Shown here piece by piece: positions 32,061 through 45,207 of a DNA stretch of 64,000 nucleotides. This DNA is from Timema cristinae (taxonomy: Eukaryota; Arthropoda; Insecta; Phasmatodea; Timematidae): NCBI GenBank assembly GCA_039000515.1, contig JBCFYV010011135.1, positions 14,584,376 through 14,648,375 on the forward strand, in the 5' to 3' direction. A model generated the notes under the pieces. The model did no database searches and had not been told where the DNA came from. It saw only the letters and a list, made by a program, of their open reading frames with translations. The position numbers and the translations under genes were made by a program. Numbering within the stretch: the first letter of the stretch is position 1; every line of letters starts with the position of its first letter.

Positions 32061-34849
32061 ATTTGACGTTGGATAATTTGAACCCACCATGAGTCACAAT
32101 AAAATTTCTATTTAAATCAATGGTAAAAAATTACATTTAATTCGAATTTTATAAGGAGATATTTTGATAGCTCGAAGCCTATCCATTGATAGCGTTTTCG
32201 AGTGTGTATCCATTTTCTATCTTGCTTAACGATCTTAAATCGCCCTTATATGTAAAGAATTGTATATATAGTTGAAGCATAATAAAAGATAAAGTGGAGA
32301 TCTCAGCATCCTCATCAAGTTGTTTTTATAGAATACGGGATGTTTTGGTTCGACTTTCATAGTTTCTGTGTGACAATTTAAACACGTGACGCCATGACTG
32401 GTTTAAGTCTGCTATTTCCATATGTTAGGCTAATATTTCCACTTAGTTTTTATATTTTATGTTCACGTATTTCTTGTTTTCTTATGTATATATATTGTTT
32501 ATGTGTGTTTATATGTAGCATATATGAGATTATTTATTTATCCTGTATCAGATGCTGGCTAGTTCGAATGTTTTGATATTTCTAGTTTTTTTTTAAATCT
32601 ATCTCTTACAATTGGAATTAAAAATGTTATAGCGCATTATATTTCTATGTTGTCTTCACAGCTACAGCCCCCCTTTTTTTAATACGCAAACATATTCATT
32701 AAAAAAAAGATTGTTTCAACATTTTGTAAAATAGAGACAAAAAATATTTACAAATACATTTAGTCTATAGTTGAACCATTCTAGGAAGAGCATGATCTGA
32801 CAGTCAAAGAAGATTACCAATCAAAGCTGAATATTCGTCCCCGAAATTATAATTAAGTCCCGGACTAGTTTTATCCTATGAGATCATATTTAAGGATGTT
32901 TCCTGAGAAATGTTGCAGAACTGAGATCTAGGGCGTTATGCAAGGACGTATAGTGAATGCTTAGTGGACCGATAGTGTGGTCTCGAGTACACTATCGCTA
33001 GGAGCAGCTTGCAATGACGTCATAGAGGAATGCGCATGCGTATACGTAAAGTCTATAGAAAAGGAAGTGTCAAGTCTATGTAAAATTAGCCATTATAAAC
33101 ATTCCACAATAAAACAATTTGTTGTGTTTCAAGTGTAACGTCCCACCTCGAATCTTTTGGTTCGCGGCACTAACGCCGTGAGCGCTAGTAGTGTGGTTCT
33201 ACCATTGATTTCTATAATATAGCTATGGACATATTACATGGCTGAAATTTTCGAGCTGTCGTCTGCATACCATTGTGTAAGTGAGAAGAAAACTTTTGAG
33301 TATCTCTTTCTCTCTTACACCCATACAAGGCAAAGTGGTATTTTGACATCGTTCATTAATTTGATTGATATATGAGATACATCAATGTGTGATTAGTTAA
33401 ATGAAATAACTGTGTTGGTAAAAGCTTTAAGAGCAAAACAAAGTTCAAAACTGGTGAGTTTTTTCTTTAAATAAGTTGATGTAGGCTAATATTACGATGA
33501 TTTTTGGAGGAAGTTCGTATGGAAGGCTTTATCTCGTATCAGAATCCTACCTTATATTAGTATTTAGGTAGGATAAAAGACCTTCCAGAAGGTAATTTCT
33601 ACTTCCATTCTAAATAGCTGTTTATCCTACCAAAATACTGATACATTATCTATTCTGGTACGAAATAAAATATTACAGATTGGTATTCCTACTAAAATCA
33701 GGTTTTAGTAGATACCGTGCTTTATACACGCCTATAACCTAAATTATCATTTGAAAGTAAGACTTCTATAAAAAGTATGTCATTCAAACAAATGTAATCA
33801 CGTTTTAAGATACCTTATTCATTATATTCATCGAATTTTCAATATAATACGATTTCTGAAACCAATATACAAGTTAATAACCAACTTTAAATATAAGTGT
33901 AGTCTTGGCAGACTGTGTACAACATAGATGATAGCTACATATTTAAATATATTAAAGATTGTATTCATACAGTACTACCTGTAAAATTGACTTGTATAAA
34001 TGTTTCTTCAGTTAAGGTATAATACTCTATTATTTTCAAACAATAACACTTTTATTCAACAGAGGCATGTTTACGCATAAGAATATTGAAAAAAAAAACC
34101 GTTAAATTTGTTCCGCTCACAATTAAGCAGACGATAAACTTGAGCGTCAGTCGTCACGCTTTGGTCTTTGGCAATACGTATGTTTTTGTTCATCCAGTAT
34201 AAGAGAGATCACTGTGTTCTACTTGCCAACATTAGAGTGGCGTTTCTATGCATCGCTCTTTATTTGGTATGACACACCAATTGGTTTGTCAAACAATGTA
34301 GAGGATGTCATTGGTTTTCAACCCAATCGCTTCGAAGGAAAATCTCCATGACCAAACACATTTGTCCGGTGATAGAGGATTGTTTATTCATTATTGAGTG
34401 TATGGTTATTTTTTTTCTTGTCCACATACAACATAACAAAAATAAATTGTAGGTGAGAACAACGGAGGGCAATAAAGTTGGAAGTAATCAGACGTTCAAA
34501 CTAACAAGTGGGTTGAGGGGGTGAGGGTAGGGCCCCCCCCTCTCTCCCACCCTATATGTAGAATAATGAGATAATGGGTTCTGTGAAGGCGCCAAGCCCC
34601 GCCTTCTTTTTTCTACTCGTATTTTATTGGTCAGTCTCGAAAGGTGTCGGGCTATTGCCCTTCCGCCCCCTTCACCCAAACTTAAGGCCTTGTGGGAACA
34701 CTTCTATAACCCTCTGACTGTAGTAGTAACAAAACGTCGTTACAGGGTTGGCTTGGCAACCCTGCTGGGACACTCGCACTATGGAACTTTTCTGAGGGAG
34801 GAAATAGGAAGATTAATAATATACTATGGCAGGGCACAGAAAAAGGAAC
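32061..34849. other. Intergenic, no supported gene
   Basis: Mostly AT-rich unique-looking sequence. 32060-32200 has AATTTGAAC/AATTCGAA motifs that recall a pogo-like end. A 9-bp stem with a 10-base loop (CGATAGTGT and its inverse) is at 32970-32997. A C-tract lies at about 34531-34540. No conserved protein was recognised. Confidence 0.55.
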
Positions 34850-35054
34850 CATGAAGAGAGTGAGGTCTACTGTTGTTCTTATATCATCGCGTCTTACTAC
34901 CCGTTTGGGTTATAACTAAGTTATTGTATTAATTACACTAATGGTTTTAGGGACTATGAAGAATTTATTAAGAAGAAGTGCACCCACATTCGCGTGTAGG
35001 GAGAGTGAGTGGAAAACCATTCAGGAACTACTAGTAAGCCTGTAGTAACAATAG
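34850..35054 (+). repeat. Isolated unit of the 58-bp satellite, split by a SINE
   Basis: 34850-34877 reads CATGAAGAGAGTGAGGTCTA then CTGTTGTT, and 35023-35054 reads AGGAACTACTAGTAAGCCTG then TAGTAACAATAG. Joined, they form one diverged unit of the satellite that begins at 35777. The break is filled by a SINE-C fragment. Confidence 0.75.
34883..35022 (-). mobile_element. SINE-C copy, 5'-truncated
   Basis: Tail CGTCTTACTACCCGTTTGGG, body CACTAATGG, ACCCACATTCGCGTGTAGGG; it stops at AAAACCATTCA before any head. Confidence 0.8.
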
Positions 35055-35239
35055 AGATGTGAGAAGGAAAATTTTCCCTATTTTTTTTCCGGAAAATTTT
35101 CAACTATTGTTTCTATAACATAAGTTTAACTGATTAAATGGAACTATAATGTAATCGAGATATAGATATCCCAAATATCAACGTTTATACTTAAGATTAG
35201 TTACTTCTGAGGGCGTTAACACCAGAAACATCATCAAAC

Positions 35240-35475
35240 GAGCTTCGGTGGCCACACGGTCTAACGCGCTACTCTCGCAATAGAATAGACTGCCGATGAC
35301 AGGGAGATCGGTGTTCAATACCAGTCGGTTGCACCGAGAACCGATTTTCCTAATATTTTTCCAATTTCACGGATGCAATTAGTCTAAATTCAATCTTCCT
35401 CATCCCTAGCACATTAGCGTCATTAGTGTATAGGCCTAGGCGTACTACCCGAACGGACGCTAAGACGCGGTGCTG
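35240..35475 (+). mobile_element. SINE-C copy, full length
   Basis: GCTTCGGTGGCCACACGGTC, GACTGCCGATGACAGGGAGA, B-box GTGTTCAATACCAGTCGG, body and tail CGAACGGACGCTAAGACGCG. Confidence 0.83.
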
Positions 35476-35776
35476 AAAAAAAAGTAAATAAACAAATGAC
35501 TGCGAGCCTTCGTAGACCCACTATGTTCATAAATAACACTTCAATTTTTTATCATCAATAAGTTAATTAAAGTAATTTTAAGGTTGACCCGACATTTATA
35601 CACCCCCCCCCCCCCGTCCATCCCACGTGTCTCCTATATACTCTCCAATCCCCTTCTTATAGCTTAATCGTCTCTTATTACACTATATTTTGAAGTATAA
35701 ATGGCCTTAGGTGCCACTCCACAATTTAACCCCTCCGCCGCAAGCCTGAACTGCGGAAAATGTTCATCTCTATATA

Positions 35777-38700
35777 ACAATAATAACATGGAGGGAGGTC
35801 TACTGTTCACAGAACTACTAGTAAGACTATAGTAAACGATAATAACATGGAGGGAGGTATACTGTTCACAGAACTACTAGTAAGACTGTAGTAACGATAA
35901 TAACATGGAGCGAGGTCTACTGTTCACAGAACTACTAGTGAGACTGTAGTAAACGATAATAACATGGAGGGAGGTCTACTGTTCACAGAACTACTAGTAA
36001 GACTGTAGTAACGATAATAACATGGAGGAAGGTCTACTGTTCACAGAACTACTAGTGAGACTGTAGTAACGATAATAACATGGAGGGAGGTCTACTGTTC
36101 ACAGAACTACTAGTAAGACTGTAATAACGATAATAACATGGAGGGAGGTCTATTGTTCACAGAACTATTAATAAGTCTGTAGTAACGATAATAACATGGA
36201 GTGAGAGAGGTCTACTGTTCACAGAACTACTAGTAAGTCTGTAGTAACGATAATAACATGGAGGGAGGTATACTGTTCACAGAACTACTAGTAAGACTGT
36301 AGTAACGATAATAACATGGAGGGAGAGAGGTCTACTGTTCACAGAACTACTAGTAAGACTGTAGTAACGATAATAACATGGAGGGAGGTCTATTGTTCAC
36401 AGAACTATTAATAAGTCTGTAGTAACGATAATAACATGGAGGAGAGAGGTCTACTGTTCAGAGAACTACTAGTAAGACTGTAGTAACGATAATAACATGG
36501 AGGGAGGTATACTGTTCACAGAACTACTAGTAAGACTGTAGTAACGATAATAATATGGAGGGAGGTATACTGTTCACAGAATACTAGTAAGACTGTAGTA
36601 ACGATAATAACATGGAGCGAGGTCTACTGTTCGCAGAATACTAGTAAGACTGTAGTAATGATAATAACATGGAGGGAGTGAGGTCTACTGTTCACAGAAC
36701 TACTAGTAAGACTGTAGTAACGATAATAACATGGAGGGAGGTATATGTTCACAGAACTACTAGTAAGACTGTAGTAACGATAATAACATGGAGGGAGGTA
36801 TACTGTTCACAGAACTACTAGTAAGACTGTAGTAACGATAATAACATGGAGGGAGGTTATATGTTCACAGAACTATATAAGACTGTAGTAACGATAATAA
36901 CATGGAGGGAGTGAGGTCTACTGTTCACAGAATACTAGTAAGACTGTAGTAACGATAATAACATGGGAGGTCTACTGTTCACAGAACTACTAGTAAGACT
37001 GTAGTAACGATAATAACATGGAGGGAGGTCTACTGTTCGCAGAGCTACTAGTAAGACTGTAGTAATGATAATAACATGGAGGGAGTGAAGTCTACTGTTC
37101 ACAGAACTACTAGTAAGACTGTAGTAACGATAATAACATGGAGGGAGGTATACTGTTCACAGAACTACTAGTAAGACTGTAGTAACGATAATAACATGGA
37201 GGGAGGTATACTGTTCACAGAACTACTAGTAAGACTGTAGTAACGATAATAACATGGAGGGAGAGAGGTCTACTGTTCACAGAACTACTAGTAAGACTGT
37301 AGTAACGATAATAATATGGAGGGAGGTCTATTGTTCACAGAACTATTAATTAGACTATAGTAATGATAATAATATGGAGGGAGAGGGTCTACTGTTCAGA
37401 GAACTACTAGTAAGACTGTAGTAACGATAATAACATGGAGGGAGGTATACTGTTCACAGAACTATAAGAGACTGTAGTAACGATAATAAATGGAGGGAGG
37501 TATACTGTTCACAGAACTACTAGTAAGACTGTAGTAACGATAATAACATGGAGCGAGGTCTACTGTTCACAGAACTACTAGTAAGACTGTAGTAAGATAA
37601 TAACATGGAGGGAGAGAGGTCTACTGTTCACAGAACTACTAGTAAGACTGTAGTAACGATAATAACATGGAGGGAGGTATACTGTTCACAGAACTACTAG
37701 TAAGACTGTAGTAACGATAATAACATGGAGGGAGGTATACTGTTCACAGAACTACTAGTAAGACTGTAGTAACGATAATAACATGGAGGGAGGTTACTGT
37801 TCACAGAACTACTAGTAAGACTGTAGTAACGATAATAACATGGAGGGAGGAGGTCTACTGTTCAGAGAACTACTAGTAAGACTGTAGTAACTGATAATAA
37901 CATGGAGAGAGGTCTACTGTTCACAGAACTACTAGTAAGACTGTAGTAACGATAATAACATGGAGGAGGTCTACTGTTCCAGAACTACTAGTAAGACTGT
38001 AGTAATGATAATAACATGGAGGGAGGAGGTCTACTGTTCACAGAACTACTAGTAAGACTGTAGTAACGATAATAACATGGAGGAGGTATACTGTTCACAG
38101 AACTACTAGTAAGACTGTAGTAACGATAATAACATGGAGGGAGGTTACTGTTCACAGAACTACTAGTAAGACTGTAGTAACGATAATAACATGGAGGGAG
38201 GAGGTCTACTGTTCACAGAATACTAAGTAAGACTGTAGTAACGATAATAACATGGAGGGAGTACTATGTTACATATAACTGAAAGACTATAGTAATATAA
38301 TAAATTGAGAGGAGAGAGGTCTACTGTTCAGGAACTACTAGTAAGACTGTAGTAACGATAATAACATGGAGGGAGGTTACTGATCACAGAACTACTAGTA
38401 AGACTGTAGTAACGATAGTAACATGGAGGGAGGTATACTGTTCACAGAACTACTAGTAAGACTGTAGTAACGATAATAACATGGAGCGAGGTCTACTGTT
38501 CACAGAACTACTAGTAAGACTGTAGTAACGATAATAACATGGAGGGAGAGGTCTACTGTTCACAGAACTACTAGTAAGACTGTAGTAACGATAATAACAT
38601 GGAGGGAGGTCTATTGTTCACAGAACTACTAGTAAGACTGTAGTAACGATAATAACATGGGGGAGGTATACTGTTCACAGAACTACTAGTAAGACTGTAG

Positions 38701-41432
38701 TAACGATAATAACATGGAGGGAGGTCTATTGTTCACAGAACTATTAATAAGACTATAGTAATGATAATAATATGGAGGGAGAGGTCTACTGTTCAGCAGA
38801 ACTACTAGTAAGTCTGTAGTAATGATAATAACATGGAGAAAGGTCTACTCTTCACAGAACTACTAGTAAGACTGTAGTAACGATAATAACATGGAGCGAG
38901 GTCTACTGTTCACAGAACTATTAATAAGACTATAGTAATGATAATAATATGGAGGGAGAGAGGTCTACTGTTCAGAGAACTACTAGTAAGTCGTAGTAAT
39001 GATAATAACATGGAGAGAGGTCTACTCTTCACAGAACTACTAGTAAGACTGTAGTAACGATAATAACATGGAGGGAGGTCTACTGTTCACAGAACTACTA
39101 GTAAGACTGTAGTAACGATAATAACATGGAGGGAGGTATACTGTTCACAGAACTACTAGTAAGACTGTAGTAACGATAATAACATGGAGCGAGGTCTACT
39201 GTTCACAGAACTACTAGTAAGACTGTAGTAACGATAATAACATGGAGGGAGGAGGTCTACTGTTCACAGAACTACTAATAAGACTGTAGTAACGATAATA
39301 ACATGGAGGGAGAGAGGTCTACTGTTCACAAGAACTACTAATAAGACTGTAGTAACTATAATAACATTGAGCGAGGTCTACTGTTCACAGAACTACTAGT
39401 AAGACTGTAGTAACGATAATAACATGGAGGGAGGTCTACTGTTCACAGAACTACTAGTAAGACTGTAGTAACGATAATAACATGGAGGGAGGTATACTGT
39501 TCACAGAACTACTAGTAAGACTGTAGTAACGATAATAACATGGAGCGAGGTCTACTGTTCACAGAACTACTAGTAAGACTGTAGTAACGATAATAACATG
39601 GAGGAGAGAGGTCTACTGTTCACAGAACTACTAGTAAGACTGTAGTAACGATAATAACATGGGGGGAGGTCTACTGTTCACAGAACTACTAGTAAGACTG
39701 TAGTAACGATAATAACATGGGGGGAGGTCTACTGTTCACAGAACTACTAGTAAGACTGTAGTAACTATAATAACATGGACCGAGGTCTACTGTTCACAGA
39801 ACTACTAGTAAGACTGTAGTAACGATAATAACATGGAGGGAGGTCTACTGTTCACAGAACTACTAGTAAGACTGTAGTAACGATAATAACATGGAGGGAG
39901 GTATACTGTTCACAGACATACTAGTAAGACTGTAGTAACGATAATAACATGGAGGGAGAGAGGTCTACTGTTCACAGAACTACTAATAAGACTGTAGTAA
40001 CTATAATAACATGGAGCGAGGTCTACTGTTCACAGAACTACTAGTAAGACTGTAGTAACGATAATAACATGGACCGAGGTCTACTGTTCACAGAACTACT
40101 AGTAAGACTGTAGTAACGATAATAACATGGAGGGAGAGAGGTCTACTGTTCACAGAACTACTAATAAGACTGTAGTAACTATAATAACATGGAGCGAGGT
40201 CTACTGTTCACAGAACTACTAGTAAGACTGTAGTAACTATAATAACATGGACCGAGGTCTACTGTTCACAGAACTACTAGTAAGACTGTAGTAACGATAA
40301 TAACATGGAGGGAGGTCTACTGTTCACAGAACTACTAGTAAGACTGTAGTAACGATAATAACATGGAGGGAGGTATACTGTTCACAGAACTACTAGTAAG
40401 ACTGTAGTAACGATAATAACATGGAGCGAGGTCTACTGTTCACAGAACTACTAGTAAGACTGTAGTAACGATAATAACATGGAGGGAGGTCTACTGTTCA
40501 CAGAACTACTGTTCACAGAACTACTAGTAAGACTGTAGTAACGATAATAACATGGACCGAGGTCTACTGTTCACAGAACTACTAGTAAGACTGTAGTAAC
40601 GATAATAACATGGAGCGAGGTCTACTGTTCACAGAACTACTAGTAAGACTGTAGTAACTATAATAACATGGAGCGAGGTCTACTGTTCACAGAACTACTA
40701 GTAAGACTGTAGTAACTATAATAACATGGACCGAGGTCTACTGTTCACAGAACTACTAGTAAGACTGTAGTAACGATAATAACATGGAGGGAGGTCTACT
40801 GTTCACAGAACTACTAGTAAGACTGTAGTAACGATAATAACATGGAGGGAGGTATACTGTTCACAGAACTACTAGTAAGACTGTAGTAACGATAATAACA
40901 TGGAGCGAGGTCTACTGTTCACAGAAATACTAGTAAGACTGTAGTAACGATAATAACATGGAGGGAGTGAGGTCTACTGTTCACAGAACTACTAGTAAGA
41001 CTGTAGTAACGATAATAGCATGGAGGGAGGTCTACTGTTCACAGAACTACTAGTAAGACTGTGGTAACGATAATAACACGGAGGGAGGTATACTGTTCAC
41101 AGAACTACTAGTAAGACTGTAGTAACGATAATAACATGGAGCGAGGTCTACTGTTCACAGAACTACTAGTAAGACTGTAGTAACTATAATAACATGGACC
41201 GAGGTCTACTGTTCACAGAACTACTAGTAAGACTGTAGTAACGATAATAACATGGAGCGTGGTCTACTGTTCACAGAACTACTAGTAAGACTGTAGTAAC
41301 TATAATAACATGGAGCGAGGTCTACTGTTCACAGAACTACTAGTAAGACTGTAGTAACGATAATAACATGGAGGGAGTGAGGTCTACTGTTCACAGAACC
41401 ACTAGTAAGACTGTAGTAACGATAATAACATG
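35777..41432. repeat. Satellite array, 58-bp unit, about 97 copies (5.7 kb)
   Basis: The unit reads ACTGTAGTAACGATAATAAC, ATGGAGGGAG, GTCTACTGTTCACAGAACTA, CTAGTAAG. Variants: GGAG followed by GGAG, CGAG, GAGAG or GTGAG; GACCGAGG (only about 39.7-41.2 kb); GTCT/GTAT; and CTATTAATAAG for CTACTAGTAAG. Some units have 4-base insertions, and a strongly degraded patch lies at 38262-38320. The distal part is more uniform than the middle. No ORF and no known function. Confidence 0.97.
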
Positions 41433-41746
41433 TTAATTTAACTACTAGCAATCAAGTATAAACATATTAGATCTATATCAGACTCATCATTAACAACAAA
41501 TCCAACTACCAAGCGTTCTATCTAATAGAAACGTTAATTTAACTCATTTGACAATGTTTCAATTTTAAACGTCCTTAAAGATAAATTCAACTTAAATATA
41601 AACCTTAAAACTTGAAGTACCTCAAGTGAATTCGTTCCATACACTATTCTGATACAAACACAACAGCCAGACCTAAAAGATTCAACATAACATTAGGTTT
41701 ACGTAATGCCCAAATATACGATACTGTCACAATGCCAGGAAACAAC

Positions 41747-41984
41747 CGCTTCAGTGGCCAAATGTTCTAAGGCGTCACTTTCATGTCACTGGTCTGCCGA
41801 TGACGGGTATGTGGGGATTCTAATCCCACTTGGGTCTACTATGAGTTTTTTAAATGGTTTCTCTTTCTCCTTCCATGCAAATTCGGGTATATTACCTCTA
41901 AAATGCTTTCTTCCTCATCCCTACCCCATTGGAGTAATTATCATCATATATGTGTAGAACCTGAACAGGTATTAAGTTGCGACC
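41747..41984 (+). mobile_element. SINE-C copy, diverged
   Basis: CGCTTCAGTGGCCAAATGTT, TCTGCCGATGACGGGTATG, body CAAATTCGGGTATATTACC, degraded tail ACCTGAACAGGTATTAAG and an A-tract. Confidence 0.78.
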
Positions 41985-41997
41985 ACACAAAAAAAAA

Positions 41998-42756
41998 AAG
42001 ATCCGGTATCAACTCCCGGTAACCTCGCGTACGTTAACAGCCAAGTTCGAGTTTTGTATGCTACACTTATATTAAGGGCAAACCTTCCCACTCAGCCAGG
42101 GCCATTTTATCCATTAGGCCGACTAGGCACAGTGCCTACCTTTTAAGATATACAATATTTAACTTAAAAATATTCATAAACAAAATAAAATTCAAAATAA
42201 TAAAATAAGTTACATTTTAATTTGAAATATTTATTTTGATATTTAAATTGCAAAAACAATAATTCAAGTCGTCACGTTTCTTAATAGTCTCACTAATACA
42301 ATAACAGATATAATAGTGTAGGTTTAGTATAATTATTCTTTCGGTTTAATGTTTAAATGTTCACTTTTGCGACTTTTGTACGTTCGAATTTAGAAATGAT
42401 GTCGTCGATTGTCGACTGAAGCACATAATTTTCAATTTAAAATAGTGAAAGTGACGACACTCGTTGCTGCCCCATTGTTCAGTAAAAAATATCGGACACA
42501 CAGGTCTCTAGAAATAAAAGTGCTTGGGGCACAGACAAATATTATACCCAGGCACCCAACCTCCAGGTTAAATTGGTTGCGCTCCTTTTGGCAGCTTGAA
42601 TCGTTCACCACCAGGAGCACTACGGTTAGTCCTATCATCACCCAGCAGTGACACTAGCGAAGCCCAGTGTTGAAGGACTCAAGCTGGCAAAAGGAGCGCA
42701 GCGAAACTCCCGTGAGGTTGAGAGTCTGTTTCTTACGTGTCTGTGGTCAGGATCTA
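41998..42756. other. Intergenic, no supported gene
   Basis: Short overlapping frames on both strands at 42409-42651 have no recognisable homology. GCCAGGGCCATTTTATCCATTAGGCC near 42097 may be part of an unknown repeat. Confidence 0.5.
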
Positions 42757-42991
42757 CAGTAACCCCATGACTTCTTTGGTGCTGACTGACAGCTCACAGC
42801 TGAGAGCTGACGGCTTTGAAAAGTTACCAGACTAAATTACGTATCCCTACGCCGAACCATATGATCTGCAAAAACATGTGTTTAGCAGTTGTCCCTTCTT
42901 ACAGTCCAAATTTAGGTGTATACCTAAATGTTGACTGTCAAAAGTCAGCTGTGAGCAATCATTCAGCACCAAAGAAACCATGGAGCTACTG
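42757..42991 (-). mobile_element. Palindromic MITE, copy 2 (inverted relative to copy 1)
   Basis: TA flanked; CAGTAACCCCATGACTTCTT at the left and the inverse of CAGTAGCTCCATGG at the right. The internal palindrome (GGTGTATACC) is on the right side, so the element is in the opposite orientation to copy 1. Confidence 0.9.
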
Positions 42992-42993
42992 TA

Positions 42994-43608
42994 GGAAGGT
43001 CTTAAAACAGCCCTGCACTCAGCTACGGGAAAGTACGGGGGTGTTGTGTAGAATCACCTTGATGTAGCCGCTCAAAAGGTGGGTTAGATTTGTTTTGGGG
43101 GGGGAGGAAGAGTTATATCGGGGTCGGGAGTTGAGAGAGTGAGAAAGGAAACAAGAGTGGAAAGGGGTCTTTATGGGGGGGGAGGGGGGGCGGTCGTGCA
43201 TAGCTGAGCCAGATGAATTGCCTTGACTTAGCTGGAGGCTTTCACTGACAACACACGCACACACAACAACAAAAAAAATATATATATAAAAAAATGAAAG
43301 AAACGAAAAGAAAGAAATCCTTCTTGACAGCGACGTCTTTATTGTGGCCAGCTTGTTCTTGAACTTGTTTCCAAGTCCTACTCGTGATGGCCTGTCTTGC
43401 CAACCTTAACTTTCTGTAGCTAGATCTGGTGATCGCTAGAAAGTTTGTCTCATTTCGAGATTTTTTTTTCCTTCTTCTAAATTATCCGCATAAGTGAGCG
43501 CGAAGAGCGTATGCTAAGCTCATCTAGTCTGGTTTGTCGGTGATGGGGTGTTCTTGGTTTGAATCTATATAGGAGTTTATTTTTCCTCAGAATATATTTA
43601 TATATTTT
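42994..43608. other. Intergenic with G-tracts and a dinucleotide tract
   Basis: Purine-rich G-tracts at about 43096-43190, CA/TA-rich repeats at 43255-43290. A degraded tRNA-like stretch near 43530-43570 may be a SINE-C head. No gene. Confidence 0.5.
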
Positions 43609-43614
43609 TTTCCA

Positions 43615-43828
43615 CTGCCTCTTACTATAACTGTTCAGTTTATAAGCATATATGATAATTACTCTAATGGGATACGGATGAGGAATGTTGGATTTTAAAG
43701 ATCTACTCGCATTTGCGTGGAAGACGCGTAGGAAACCATTTAGGAAAAAAACATTCTCAGAAGACCCGAGTGGGACTCGAACCCCGATCCACCCGTAATC
43801 AGTAGACCATCTGACACGATTGTTTGTC
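43615..43828 (-). mobile_element. SINE-C copy, diverged
   Basis: ATAATTACTCTAATGGGATA, CGCATTTGCGTGGAAGACGC, and a minus-strand B-box GGGGTTCGAGTCCCACTCGG. Confidence 0.75.
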
Positions 43829-43955
43829 CTCGATGGTTTCTTATCCTATTTTCACGGAAATACGGGTACATTTACTGTACAATTCAAACTCTTTCATCTC
43901 TACTCTAATAGTGTAGTTAAAATGTGTTTAGCCCAGACGAGTAGTGTTAAGTAGC
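43829..43955 (+). mobile_element. SINE-C 3' half
   Basis: Begins CTCGATGGTTTCTTATCC and continues GAAATACGGGTACATTTACT to CAGACGAGTAGTGTTAAG. It abuts the previous minus-strand copy, forming an inverted pair. Confidence 0.65.
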
Positions 43956-44108
43956 AAAAAAAACTATTAAATTAATACACCACATATATAAATAATTTGG
44001 TTGGACTCAAAAATGTTCGATCAAAAATAACCAATTTGACTTTTGTTTTGATACCTCTTTGTTCTTATGTTTTATTGTTTATAAATTACAGTTTCATTTC
44101 ATTTTTCA

Positions 44109-44410
44109 TTTATTTGAAGTATTTAACGCGCACTTTCTGAACCGACCGATTATTTCAGCACACGAGAATTTCTTTGAGCGAGTACGAAAGGGCCTACCAA
44201 TCTTTACGGGAAAGGTTTTTTTCCCCCATATCTCCCAGGTTTCTTTTAGATGCCACAATATACATGGTATCAAAGACTTTATTTCTCCTCCAAAGGAAGT
44301 TGTGCAACAGACTTTTATCGCTCAAAAAAAAAAAATCTAACCCCGGCTAGTTTTGAACTACGAACATTGGGTCTTGAGGCGAGCATTTCACCCCAAGACC
44401 ACCAAGGTCG
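44109..44410 (-). mobile_element. SINE-D copy, full length
   Basis: The + strand reads GTATTTAACGCGCACTTTCT, CAGCACACGAGAATTTCT, CCAAAGGAAGTTGTGCAAC, an A-tract, then CCCCGGCTAGTTTTGAACTA and CCCCAAGACCACCAAGGTCG, the inverse of a tRNA-like head. Confidence 0.82.
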
Positions 44411-44499
44411 ACGATATATTATTATTTAAGCTGAACTTAATTTTTTGTTTGACACCAAGTTTGCATGTTATACTCATTAGTATATTTTTTGAACAAAAT

Positions 44500-44897
44500 A
44501 GGTAAACTACTGCTTAGGTAGATTATTTTGGTTTAATTTTCTACAAATAACAACAGTTCTTTAATATCTAGATCGAGCCTAATGGGATGTTAGTAGATAG
44601 TTTTTAATAAAGATAAAATTTACTGTTTGAGTTCCGCTATGGTCATGACGAGTATCCAAAAAACTGTTGAGATTAATAATAATGGTAAGAAAATTAAGCT
44701 ATACGTATCTACTAGAGCAATAAATAATTTATTTTGGCCATCAAGGTTTTTAGTCATATAAATTGCTAAAATAAGAACCTAAGAATTAAAATATTTGTGC
44801 AATCAAAATAAATCAATAATTGCCCCAGTATAAACATAGAGTTTAATTTTCTCCACTTGATGATACCAACAGTTGTTGAATATCGTTCAATTGTGTT
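44500..44897 (+). repeat. Interspersed repeat GH fragments hosting SINE-A copy 5
   Basis: Holds ATCTACTAGAGCAAT..ATTTATTTTGGCCA and CCAGTATAAACATAGAGTTT then CCAACAGTTGTTGAATAT. The sequence continues beyond the SINE at 45208 (GTCAAGGGTGTCC). Confidence 0.5.
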
Positions 44898-45207
44898 GGT
44901 GACCTGGTGGTTTAGGGTTAAGGTGTCAGACTTCGGTAATGGGTGTCCGGGGTTCAATCCTCGGTCCCGGCACAGATTTATCTGATTGCCAAACCCTTCC
45001 TTCACCTCTGACAAGACGTGTATTAATCACAACTTGTGAATGTGAGGAATGCCAAACCTTCACCGTGGTTCGGATCCCACGTTAAACTGTAGGTCCTCCA
45101 TTTCATCTCACAATCACCCTACCATTGCACATTAGCGTAAGTGCGTACAAACCGAACGGGTAGTAAGACGCGGTGCTAATAATATTATTAATAATAATAA
45201 TAATAAT
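44898..45207 (+). mobile_element. SINE-A copy 5, full length
   Basis: GGTGACCTGGTGGTTTAGGG head, a GTGTATTAATC insertion in the body, and tail ACCGAACGGGTAGTAAGACG with an interrupted AAT tract. No clean TSD is visible. Confidence 0.92.

Noticed and set aside
32055..32210. Second pogo/Tigger-like element
   Set aside because: AATTTGAAC and AATTCGAA motifs recall one, but no CAGT end with TA was found, so no element was called there.
35777..41432. CRISPR-like array
   Set aside because: Units are contiguous tandem copies with no unique spacers, in a eukaryotic genome; it is satellite DNA.
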